Assembly (NCBI GenBank): GCA_026120035.1
Contig: JALRME010000042.1
Location: 186,001-250,000 of the forward strand
Length of the DNA stretch: 64,000 nt
DNA from: Coleophoma eucalyptorum
Taxonomy: Eukaryota > Ascomycota > Leotiomycetes > Helotiales > Dermateaceae
Direction of reading: 5' to 3'
The stretch's first letter is position 1; each line of letters opens with the position of its first letter. Under the pieces are notes generated by a model. That model was not told the origin of the DNA and did no database searches. It worked only from the letters and a program-made list of their open reading frames with translations. This document shows, in pieces, positions 1-9,362 of the stretch. The translations under genes and the position numbers were made by a program.

Positions 1-3000
1 TAGAAGGCTGGGGTCTGTTGGTGTTGGGTCTTGTAACATGTCCTGATTACCGATCATTCCAAGCATGCGGACCAGATTCGCCATCACCGTCGTTTGAGAA
101 GGGGCGGCAGAACTTTGTCTAGGGTTATATGAAGAGGAACCTTGTCCGTTGCCAGCCGGATTGGAGAGCGCGGGCAAGATGGCAGAGTGGCTACCGACTC
201 CGGAATTGGGCTTAGCAAAAGGCGCCGATGTGCGAGTATTCAAAGACCCTCTAAAATTCTTTCTCGTGGATGTGTAGCGGTGCTGAGCAGTATTTGAGTA
301 GCCAGTTGAGACGGGTGTTTCTGGGGCTAAAGGAAGTGGTACAAGGGAAGTCTGCGGTTGTTGCTGGGCCGGATATGTCGCGTGATCATTTTCAACAGTG
401 TTGAGATCATTTTGATCAGCTCCTTCAAGGTCAGCTACCGGCGAGTAGTCGACTACAACATCATCAGAGTGTCCTGCAGGTATATCACTACCAGACTGCT
501 TGTGAAGACGATGCTTTTTACAAGTTTCTGAAGTAGCAAAATACTTCACGATCTTATGGTTGCTTTCCATCGTTGCTACAACCGATGCATCGCCACTCCT
601 GTCAACTATGATAGCATGACTTTTCAAGTCATCAAGCTTCATATATGAATCAAATAATTTAAAGGGATTTGCACCCATTTTGCAAAGGAAATCAACACAC
701 TTGAAGCTTCCGCAAGATGCCGCGATATGAAGTGCTTTATCAAGGGAAGCCATCGTTTCGAGCGAACCGGGTTGCTCTGAATTCATTAGGGAACTTAAAT
801 TGACTAAGTAGCGGAGACATTTGGCATTCCCAAACATAGCAGCATAGTCCATTGGAGTCAAACCCGTGTTTGAGGTCTGGGAGAGTTGCTGACTGCCTTC
901 GTGAAGAAGGATTTCTACAGCCTGGTGGTGACCGCCCCGGCAAGCTGCATGTAGGGGGCTTCTACCAATGTCGTCTGTCAATTCAACACTTGCATCCAGA
1001 GAGATGAGAGCTTCAAGGGCTTCGCAAGAACCTGTAGCAGCAGCATGCCAGAGAGGTGTCCTGCCATAATTATCCACAACATTGATATAGTCCAACCTGC
1101 CTTCATCACGTAGACGGGCAATGGATCGGATTGCTCCAACATTGTTAAAAGCTGCCGCCCTATGAAGCGGTGTTTCATCATACTTATTTCGAGAGAATAG
1201 GTATGAATACCTTAGAAGATCCCCAGATAACTCCCAGAAGAAGGAGTGCTCATACTCAGAGTCCAAAGAGGAAGTCGCGGCAAGATGCAGGGCCGTCTCA
1301 AAATGGTCTGTGGTCCTCTCATTGGCCAACTTATCGGCCATTTCGTCATCATGCTCTTCGGAAGAATTCCAACATTGAGCTTTGATTTCTTTCCATACTG
1401 ACATGTTAGAAAGTGCAGAGACGTGAATTGCGGTCCATCCATTCCTTGTGGCAAAACAGGGATCAGCACCGCTATGGATTAGGAGGCTAATAACCTCCAT
1501 TGAACCTCCCACTACCGCCCAGTGCAATGGTGCGAACCCGTATAAATCCGATGTGTAGGTATTGAGAGGTGTTCCTATACTCAATAACCGCTGTACCTCA
1601 ATCACGTTACCGCTGAACGATGCCAATGCCAGTTGTTCTGGCTCCGCCTTCAACGTTCCGTCCCTCACACGGGCAATAAACACATGTAGTGGTTTCATAA
1701 AGATATCAATACTGGTCTCTACGCCAATTTCAAGTGATCGTGGTTTGCCTCGGACAGGGAGTGGCTCTATCATAGAGGTGACATTATCAGTGAACATGGA
1801 ATCTGTACCGTACTCCTGCCAACAGGGCCCGGTCATTGCCCGCAGCTGGAAATCGCTTAGCTGAGAGGCCTGCATCGTATTTTGCATCTTATTTTGGATT
1901 GAGGATGGCTCTATCTCCCTTGTGGTGAAGATTTCCGGCTTGATAGACATTGAAATCGAGATATACAGACGTCCCTGGAGTTGCATTCCTTCTACCGTTG
2001 CGTCGGTCATCAAATTGGCATCATCTCCAAGTGAATCCCGAAGCATTGCTGAAGAGGTGATCGACTGATTTCTTTCTGTCAAGTCCGTAACCTTCTGATT
2101 GATCATAGAAAGTGTCGATTCGAGTGAGTTTCCTTGAAAAGAACGTTGGAAGCACCATCCCTCCCATTGCATCGCGTTCAGGCGCCTAAGTCCAAACACA
2201 ATGTCAACCTTCTTCTTTAATGCAAGACTCTGAAATCGGAACACACCCATAGCCTGGAGCTTACGAGAGTACTTGACTTTCATTGTCATGGTCGCAGAAT
2301 TCCATTGGCGGGAAGGGTAAGTCTCAGTTAACTCGTAGTGTTCTTGGCGATTTTGACTCTGAACTTCGGAGCGCGTATGTGATGGCGAGACGGTAAACTG
2401 TGGGAGGTTATAGTAGACTGGGTCCTGTCGGACATAAATGGTTCGATACCCCTCAAACTCGGGGAACTCGGACTGTAACGGGGGCAGACGAATTCGGGAC
2501 ATGGTCTGGAATCTGGCATACTGGTCTTGCGAAAGCCGTCGCAGAAGTATTGCGGGGCACTGATATTGGTCACCAACTCGAACGAAGCAGTCCAGAATTG
2601 CATAGTAGTCTTCCTCCATAGAAACACCGTCTGATTCAAGGACAGGTCGGAGATATAGCTGAACGCGAAGACCGTGGTTCGTCATACCAGACGGCGCGCT
2701 GGCATAGACGGGTGAAGGCGGTAGAGGCTGTATTTCTCCCGTGTCTCTGAATTGTGCTGGGGAGTGCGCGAGTAGACCATATAAGGTATCGGTATCTTCG
2801 GTATCTTCGGTATCGTCGACTGAGTTCCACGCATACAACGACTGGTCATCAGAGCGCTGGATAATCTCCTCCTGCAACCGGGTGAAGGCACGATGGCCTT
2901 CTCCATACAGAAGGGGCATGTTGACTTGGAACAGACCCATCAAGCAGTAGGCTGTGTCTTCCAGTCTAGTAGTTTGACGATGCGATGCCCACTTCATACG

Positions 3001-3609
3001 AGTTGAGATACTGAGTTGCAGTGGATCAATCCGGGTATCCAAAACTTCGCCGTCGATTCCCGTGACATCGCTGATAATCTCCATGAACAAACTCGGGTCA
3101 TTTCTATATCCCAATAGACTCCAGTCCTTGGCAAAGAAGTGCACAGCTTTGGGTGCGATAAGTTCTTGTAAGGTCCATCCTCTAGTAAACCAACGACTGC
3201 GACGGAAAGTTGAGTCAGGCTTGGACCAATCTTCCTCCGCGGTTGGTTCGACGTCGGAGAGAAAGGCATAACATTCCTCTGATCGCTGGTACCAGAAATA
3301 CATGGAGTTGATAGCCTCAGATAGCTCAGCACTGCTTGACTTGTCAATGCAGCAGGTATCGATCCAGAGGTAGGAGAATCCTCTCCTTACCGCTAGAGCG
3401 GCGGCATCTCTTACTTTGGAAAAGCCCTTCTTGTCGGCGATTGCTCGTTTACGTTTGTCGAATGTTTGAGGCAGACCCCCTTTCATGTACGACAAGTCCT
3501 GGAGGCTAATCTCCTCATCGCTCCAGGTGTGCGATAGGATAACATAAGGTGGAATTTCATCGTCACGCACATCGACGAGCTCCAGTGTGTTGGCGTCTAC
3601 AAGCCGCAT
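1..3609 (-). CDS. HET-domain protein with C-terminal ankyrin repeats (C-terminus off the left edge)
   Basis: One uninterrupted frame of 1203 codons starts at 3609 and is still open at base 1. The N-terminus is a classic heterokaryon-incompatibility (HET) domain: it opens MRLVDANTLELVD, then shows PPYVILSHTWSDEE, YLWIDTCCIDK, WFTRGWTLQELIAP and, near residue 240, the LEDTAYCLMGLF block typical of HET-E/HET-D-like proteins. The middle 400 residues have no domain I recognise. Ankyrin repeats follow (FAPLHWAVVGGSMEV, NGWTAIHVSAL, YDETPLHRAAAFNN, YGRTPLWHAAATGS, IGRSPLHAACRGGH), then a low-complexity Ser/Pro/Gln tail. Known role of the family: HET domains trigger cell death after non-self recognition. 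Which signal the ankyrin part reads is unknown. Family certain; intronless structure likely. Confidence 0.93.
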   Translation of the reverse strand, partial: MRLVDANTLELVDVRDDEIPPYVILSHTWSDEEISLQDLSYMKGGLPQTFDKRKRAIADKKGFSKVRDAAALAVRRGFSYLWIDTCCIDKSSSAELSEAINSMYFWYQRSEECYAFLSDVEPTAEEDWSKPDSTFRRSRWFTRGWTLQELIAPKAVHFFAKDWSLLGYRNDPSLFMEIISDVTGIDGEVLDTRIDPLQLSISTRMKWASHRQTTRLEDTAYCLMGLFQVNMPLLYGEGHRAFTRLQEEIIQRSDDQSLYAWNSVDDTEDTEDTDTLYGLLAHSPAQFRDTGEIQPLPPSPVYASAPSGMTNHGLRVQLYLRPVLESDGVSMEEDYYAILDCFVRVGDQYQCPAILLRRLSQDQYARFQTMSRIRLPPLQSEFPEFEGYRTIYVRQDPVYYNLPQFTVSPSHTRSEVQSQNRQEHYELTETYPSRQWNSATMTMKVKYSRKLQAMGVFRFQSLALKKKVDIVFGLRRLNAMQWEGWCFQRSFQGNSLESTLSMINQKVTDLTERNQSITSSAMLRDSLGDDANLMTDATVEGMQLQGRLYISISMSIKPEIFTTREIEPSSIQNKMQNTMQASQLSDFQLRAMTGPCWQEYGTDSMFTDNVTSMIEPLPVRGKPRSLEIGVETSIDIFMKPLHVFIARVRDGTLKAEPEQLALASFSGNVIEVQRLLSIGTPLNTYTSDLYGFAPLHWAVVGGSMEVISLLIHSGADPCFATRNGWTAIHVSALSNMSVWKEIKAQCWNSSEEHDDEMADKLANERTTDHFETALHLAATSSLDSEYEHSFFWELSGDLLRYSYLFSRNKYDETPLHRAAAFNNVGAIRSIARLRDEGRLDYINVVDNYGRTPLWHAAATGSCEALEALISLDASVELTDDIGRSPLHAACRGGHHQAVEILLHEGSQQLSQTSNTGLTPMDYAAMFGNAKCLRYLVNLSSLMNSEQPGSLETMASLDKALHIAASCGSFKCVDFLCKMGANPFKLFDSYMKLDDLKSHAIIVDRSGDASVVATMESNHKIVKYFATSETCKKHRLHKQSGSDIPAGHSDDVVVDYSPVADLEGADQNDLNTVENDHATYPAQQQPQTSLVPLPLAPETPVSTGYSNTAQHRYTSTRKNFRGSLNTRTSAPFAKPNSGVGSHSAILPALSNPAGNGQGSSSYNPRQSSAAPSQTTVMANLVRMLGMIGNQDMLQDPTPTDPSLL

Positions 3610-4738
3610 AGCTCACATCACCACCAGAGTACGAGGGGTCAACTGAGGGATCGTAGCCCAAAGTAGCTGAGAAGGCTACAAGAGGTTGCTCATTCCATCC
3701 GACGTCCAGCTTGCGACATATGGACGAAGATGCTGGACGCGATTGTCGCAGTTGCTGTTGAACAGGTTGTCACCGAGTGGCCCTGCTATCCCTAGTCAGG
3801 TGTTTCCTTCATGGTCATTGTAAAGTCGGGTGGCTTAGGATTACGGCCTCTAGCGAGAGCGGTGAGCTGAGTTGGGCTGGGCTGGACTGGACTGGCTCGC
3901 GCACCACCTGATTTCAGCCGAGCGACAGCTTTCTAGTTGGTGATTGCGAAATGGCTGTAAGTTCAACTTTGGCAATAATAGGTAAATGTTCTTTGGATTT
4001 AATCAAGCTTTCAACTCTACATGCTATAAATTCGGCTTGATGGTCTAGTAGAAGCCTCTATGGCCTCCAAATATGATTCAATAGATGACAAATCTTGCCA
4101 TTGGATAATATTGGAGAACCATCAGCCCCAAGCCCAGCCGCCAGGGTCCGCCATCTGGTATCCTTAGATTATGGAGCAATTATCCTACTGCCTTTCCTAA
4201 TTCTCTCATTCAATCTCCTTTGATTTGGGCATATTCGCCGAAATAAATAGAGAATGGGCGTAAGTTAGTGTATAGGTAGTAGTTCTATGGTGTTTTGGTG
4301 AATTCTGGGAAATATGGGTAGAAATATTGCCCAATCAGGAAAGTTGCCGCCTATGCCTATTCGGGGTCTATTCAGACTTTTGCACCTCATTTTAGGACGG
4401 TGAACGCTTAGCGATGGGCTGGGACATCTAGGAGCATGAAATTAAGGTAGAACGAATCATTAAGCTTATTGATTTAATTTTCGAGCGAATACAGATCGAC
4501 TTCTAAAAGGAGCTTGAACGCTATATTAAAAGATGACCGCAATGTTGTTATATCTCTCAATTAGGTATAGGGCAGAGTAAAATGACCCGCCACTTCGTAC
4601 ATTGATTGGTTTGAGCCATTAGTACCATACTTATCTAACTAACGTCGCACCTGTCGCCCTTCGTTCCGTCCTATTTATTCTGATATCGTCTCCCACTCAT
4701 GTTCACCTATCAACACCAAATTCAGAAAGGCTTGATGC
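3610..4738. other. intergenic, divergent promoters
   Basis: This stretch lies between the divergent HET-ankyrin gene and the F-box-like gene. No ORF with family similarity is visible. It is AT-rich after about 3960. It should hold both promoters, but I can name no specific site. Confidence 0.5.
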
Positions 4739-5584
4739 ATGCACAGTACTGTCATGTCTCAACCAACATCGACACCACACATACAGATCGCACTAAGGCG
4801 TTCATCGAGGTTAAGGAAACGAGCCGATGCTGAGCTGATAGGCCAAACGCCTCAAGAATTTGAAACTCGCAATCATCAGTCCTGTTCGAACAAATCCAGG
4901 TCAAAGTTTATAGACCTGTCAACCGAACTACGGCTGCTCATATTTTCGCATCTTATTACTACTGGACGTCCTTTCATGATTGGCAGATGCCAAGAAGACC
5001 CCCGCAAGATGAACCGCAGTCCTCGGGACATATTCTCCTTTCACAAATATAAGTTTAAAGTGCAAAGGAACGACCATAGAAATCGACCTATACAGCCCTC
5101 TATTACGCGCGTCTGTCGTACGTTCCGTGAGGAGGCTCTTCCTCTGTGGTACAGTGAGAACCACTTCTGGCTGACCCACAACGAGTTCGAGCCGCAAGAT
5201 GGGGTTCCAACTCCGCATAGAGGCTTCGATGCCTGGATTTCACAGACTCCACGGGACAAATTCAACTTCATGCAGCACGTTTCGCTCTGTGGCTACTCAA
5301 GCTGGCCGAACAGAGTAATGATTTCTATCGATTTGAAGAACAGGAAAATCGTCAATATTCGGCATTATTCGACTTATGGCGATGAACTACCGATTTACAA
5401 ACAGGATTTCATCGATTCGACTGAGCAAGCCTTGGCTAGTAAAGCAGATGAAGACGCGCTGGCAGCGCTCCAGGCCGTTCTAGCGAAGCGGGATGATCTT
5501 TTCCAGATTTCGAGGGAATACATAACAGCACCGCCAGGGATGATGAGGCGACAGCCAGCGTCTGGATGGGAATATGATTGGTAG
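4739..5584 (+). CDS. fungal F-box/2EXR-like protein
   Basis: A single-exon 281-residue protein. Residues 56-75 (FIDLSTELRLLIFSHL) resemble the F-box/2EXR opening (LPxELRxxI), and around residue 123 ITRVCRTFREEALPLWY matches the second conserved block of this fungal family (L.vcRqiR.Ea..lfY). Such proteins are very numerous in filamentous ascomycetes and mostly uncharacterised; some act as SCF substrate adaptors. The N-terminus is basic (RRSSRLRKR at 21-29). Initiation could be at 4739 or at the next ATG, 4754. No introns are needed. Function beyond the fold is not inferable. Confidence 0.7.
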   Translation: MHSTVMSQPTSTPHIQIALRRSSRLRKRADAELIGQTPQEFETRNHQSCSNKSRSKFIDLSTELRLLIFSHLITTGRPFMIGRCQEDPRKMNRSPRDIFSFHKYKFKVQRNDHRNRPIQPSITRVCRTFREEALPLWYSENHFWLTHNEFEPQDGVPTPHRGFDAWISQTPRDKFNFMQHVSLCGYSSWPNRVMISIDLKNRKIVNIRHYSTYGDELPIYKQDFIDSTEQALASKADEDALAALQAVLAKRDDLFQISREYITAPPGMMRRQPASGWEYDW

Positions 5585-6068
5585 ATTCCATCGGATCATA
5601 TATTAGCATCAATACAGCTCCTGCTGACTTTTTACTGGGTAATGGACATGTGACATATCCGGATTATATACTCTTTGCCTTGGAAGGAAGTGTTAAGACA
5701 AGCGATGTAGTGAAAGAGTTTCTACTTACGGCTGATAAGTTCAAGCTAGCTGATATCTTAAAGTTGTAGAAGGGTCTATTTTTGCCTCCTGCATTATACC
5801 ATATCATTCCATAACTCCGGTAGACTTCATAGAACTTCATATAGCACTCATACACCACCCATAAAGATCAGATATCCCAAAACTGCTCAATTCATGAAGA
5901 GGGGAAAGGACCAATTGCCAATTGAAAGTAATGTACAGCCAGCCAGTCTGTCACAGGATTCTATCTGAGTGGAGATGGCTTCCATTAAAAATTTACAAAC
6001 CCACAACGCCCGTTCTACTTCAATACAAGAATCAACAGAATGTTGAACAATTTCTGACCCCCCATCAC

Positions 6069-6512
6069 TTAGGCTGGGAATGAAATTCTCTTTCCAAATG
6101 CCAATGAAGCCCATCCACCAATCAAGCACAGGCCACCCAACGGGGTTATGGGACCTAGAGCTTTGAATGTCGCGGGGTCCAAGACCAGGAGATAGATGCT
6201 GCCGCTGAACATGGTCATGCCGCCCAAGAACAGGCTTGCGGCGAGGGTGTTCTTAGGCGCGATGGAGCTCGTGAGTAGCAGGACGCCGGAGTGGATGAGC
6301 TGGAGTCCTGCTATCAGCACGCCACACTTCAAGAGTAGCTATTGATCAGCTAGAGGGAAGGGTATGCTTACTTGGTACTGCGCTGCAGTGCTCCAGCTGG
6401 CAATTTTGGCAGGGTCCGAGATGCGGTTCTTCAACCCGTGAGCTCCGAAGGCGCCGAGCGCGACGGAGGTTGCGCCGTAGATGCACCCAATGGTCCAGAA
6501 TGGGAGAGGCAT
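6069..6512 (-). CDS. DUF423 family small integral membrane protein
   Basis: Two exons (6372-6512 and 6069-6338; intron 6339-6371, GTAAGC..TAG, 33 bp, phase 0) give 136 residues. The first exon carries the DUF423 signature ATSVALGAFGAHGLK. The rest is four hydrophobic segments with LIHSGVLLL, GGMTMFSGSIYLL and ITPLGGLCLIGGWASLAFG. The family (bacterial YgdD, animal TMEM256 relatives) has no settled biochemical function; proteins are small and span the membrane several times. The length is normal and the gene looks intact. The intron is short, but frame and family continuity both need it. Confidence 0.88.
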
Positions 6513-6700
6513 GGTGGCTTTAGAGACTATTTGGTACTGGGTGGAGTATAGAACAGGTTGGGGAATGGATGATATGGAGAATGGCTGAGACGGTGTGTTG
6601 TGCCTACTTCAAGCTCCGTGCCCAAGATCGCAGTTCGGCACTCGTCACATGACTATTGACCCCACAACGCCTTGTGCGAAGATCTGGGCTCACAGCTCAG

Positions 6701-6766
6701 CCTGGGTAGAACGAAGTTCAACCTGGGTAGAACATCCCTGTACGGAGAAAGCTCGGCCTGGGTAGA
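6701..6766 (+). repeat. three direct copies of CCTGGGTAGA
   Basis: The 10-mer CCTGGGTAGA occurs at 6701, 6722 and 6757, each inside a slightly longer similar unit (CAACCTGGGTAGAAC-like). It lies upstream of the DUF423 gene and directly before an AT-rich stretch (6780-6930) that borders the NLR relic. It could be a promoter element array or the edge of an old insertion. Confidence 0.6.
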
Positions 6767-6940
6767 GAATTACCCCTTGCCACCTAATTTAGAGGGTACA
6801 AAATCAATAACTATCTACAATACTATATAGCTTATAATTAGGGCTATTTGAATACCATTATAATGTTTATATAATATTAACATAAAGTAATAAATAAATA
6901 GTATTGATTATAATATTTCTAAATAGTATATGAATCCATT

Positions 6941-7785
6941 GTGAGTCACCTGTTAGAAAGTCGAGAGAAGCAGCAGTGGCAAGTATCACTTCTCGGGAAG
7001 GATGTGAAGATTCGAAAACAGACCGAGAGATTGGTTAAATTTCTCCTTTGGTCTGACCCAATTGTCAAGAACGCTGTCAGTACTCAGCCATACGCAGCAC
7101 TTGCGTGGTCTGGTGTTTCATTACTTCTTCCAGTAAGTATATAGCCCTTCGAACTCCTCTGCAGATGCTTATCTGGGCAGCTTCTTACGAGAGGTACTAC
7201 ACAAAATGAGGCAATGCTAGAAGGCCTTAATTCGATCAGCGATGTTCAACTCTATTGGAATTTTAGTGAGAGGACGTATCTCCAATCGCTACATCGACAA
7301 AACTACCAAGACCTTGTCGAACCTTTAGCAAAGCTGTATTCTCACATTCTTGAATATCAGGCCATGGTCATATGCCATCTATCCAGCGCTCAGCTCTCTC
7401 GCGCATGGAAAGACGTGGCCGGTGGGAATGACTGGGCTGGCTTATTAGAAAAGATCAATGTGTTAAGCAAAAGGTGCAGTGACTGCATCCCACAGCTCAA
7501 AGAGGTAGAGCTGCGGGAAAATCGAGACAGTCTTTTACAGGAAATGCAGCAGTCGCGGGATATTAACGATAAAATCCGACGCATCTTCAAAAACCATGAA
7601 GAGCAGAGCCAGAGAAGATACGAGGATCAGAAGGAAAGAGAACTTCTTCATGATCTTGCATCTGATTATGAAGTCTACAAAAACTTCAACGAGAGAGTAA
7701 AGGGCACCTGTGAGTGGTTTTTCAACGATGACAGATACCGCAGATGGCGTGACAGCGGTACTTCTAATCTTCTCTGGGTTACGAT
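6941..7785 (+). pseudogene. NLR (STAND) relic: NACHT N-terminal domain only
   Basis: Two exons (6941-7132, intron 7133-7180 GTAAGT..GCAG, then 7181 onward) encode the helical domain that precedes NACHT in fungal NLRs: VKNAVSTQPYAALAWSGVSL across the splice to LLTRGTTQNEAMLEGLNSI, then a coiled-coil stretch around KNHEEQSQRRYEDQKER, and finally WRDSGTSNLLWVT. In intact relatives LLWV runs straight into the Walker A loop. Here similarity stops at about 7785 and the frame ends at 7876 without a P-loop, NACHT or repeats. The 5' side is also lost: the frame is open only from 6923, after an in-frame TAA and without an ATG. This is a beheaded and truncated gene flanked by AT-rich DNA. Confidence 0.8.
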
Positions 7786-8045
7786 TTTCACGTGTGTATG
7801 GCATATGCTGACGTCCAATATCGATATCCCCACATTAACCAACCCAAGATATTTGGTTTTGCGTTACTCGGCTTAGAGAGCTCGGTTGCCAGTGCATCTG
7901 AACATTGCACAATAACTGATCAACTTGCAGCGCTTGACTCACTAGCTTCTATTCGAAGGCTAGAATTTTATTATTATTTATAAGACACAAATATTCGGTA
8001 CGACGTAAGAATCTTTCTTCTATTCTATCGCTCAAAAACAACATT

Positions 8046-9362
8046 TTAAAATTTCGTGGTAGTAGTACTAAACACGGTCGTGACATCCTCCGGCGGCGTG
8101 GAAAAGAAAAGTTTCCGCATAATCGGCAGCATCACCGGCAGGTTTGCTAACAGGACCTGCATGCACTGTGTTAGTTTCCCCGTAGCGCAAGATCAAACCA
8201 AGGAGAGAAAAAAAGAAATTCTTCCAGAAGTTCAAAATGAGATAAAAGAAATGGACGTGCTTACCGCTGTGCTGGCTTCGGCAATATACCACGACAGGAA
8301 AGCGATGGATGTTGGATTTCGGAATTGGAAGGCTTTGGTGAGCGCCGCGATCACAACCTTTGGAAACCGCCGAGTGAGTGGGCATTCTTGAAACGCAGGA
8401 CGGGCTGAACACCTACCACAAATATTCCCAAGCTGTAGAAACCGCACAGTAGAAGCTTCTTTCTCATGGGTAGGGAGATTTTAAGTAATACTGGCACGGG
8501 GAGAGCGAGAATTAGGAGGTCGGATGATATATTGAGACAGACCGCGAGAATGAAGTAGTGATTCGCTGTCTGACACTGCTCTGTTTAAACCAGTTAGTTA
8601 TTTTCGTGCTTGTAATTGGATATGTGATGTAGCGACTTACCTCCCATTACTGGATAAGTCCAGTAGGCACTAGGAGGAGTGCAGAAAGTCCAGTATCCAA
8701 TGGTTGTGCCGACCCAGCCTAGGAATGTGTAGAGTATACACACGTGGAACAACCATCGCCTGTCGTCACTGACAGCCGTTCTAGATTATCAAGTTAGTAA
8801 TTTATACTTCGTAGCTGCAATCCGTGTAAAATATGCCAGAAAGCGAGAGTGTATATATACCCTAGCCGAGAATATATGACCAACACACAGCCTTTCAGCA
8901 CGTAAATTAAATTCTGCAGAACCTGCTCCGATTAGATTATGTTCGTTGCCGCACCCGTGTTCAACCACATACCTGCTCAGCCAGAACCAAAATCTTTACA
9001 GTGTATTCAATTTTGGCAGAGGCCGACGACAACTGGAACAAAGTTTCGGTGAAGACTCCCACATTCGCCGCGACAATATTTTCCATCACCATTAAGGCCG
9101 TGTAGAAACACTTGAACCAATTGTATTAGAGAGGATCCAGTAACCGCGCAGGGAAAACCAACACACCAGAGCTACGACCATCCCATAGTCGTCCAACTGT
9201 AGATTCCTGCAGCCAAGATGCCATATTCTCAAGCCTCTGCTCATATCAATCAGTGCGGGCTCAATACCCATATGAGTATTCTTACATTCGCACCAGGGCA
9301 ATGAACGTTGTGATGGAATATAACGTCCATGACTCAATCAGGAATGACTGGGCCCACTCCAT
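8046..9362 (-). CDS. fungal rhodopsin-like (SAT4-type) integral membrane protein
   Basis: Eight exons: 9286-9362, 9167-9236, 8973-9110, 8861-8922, 8780-8641, 8580-8417, 8357-8265 and 8156-8046. All introns are GT-AG and all phases agree, giving 284 residues. Motifs in order: ALVRIGLRIWHLGCRNLQLD-DYG, FYTALMVMENIVAAN, TVKILVLAEQVLQNLIYVLK, FLGWVGTTIGYWTFC, ANHYFILAVCLNISSDLLIL-ALPVPVLL, and WYIAEASTAVLLANLPVM. These are the hallmarks of the fungal seven-helix rhodopsin-domain family (D-D-Y after helix 1, N.. SD..I..LP in helix 5). Ligand and function are unknown. The protein is shorter than usual (often 350-400), mainly in the cytosolic tail. The frame extends upstream of the chosen ATG without another Met. 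Confidence 0.8.

Noticed and set aside
5578..5769. Open frame overlapping the end of the F-box-like gene
   Set aside because: It starts at TTG, has no family similarity, and no frameshift in the upstream gene is needed.
7942..7963. Short hairpin CTAGCTTC/GAAGGCTAG
   Set aside because: Too short and isolated; probably chance in AT-rich spacer.
8056..8412. Long frames on both strands around 8.1-8.4 kb
   Set aside because: They read through two introns of the rhodopsin-like gene; splicing gives a far better protein.
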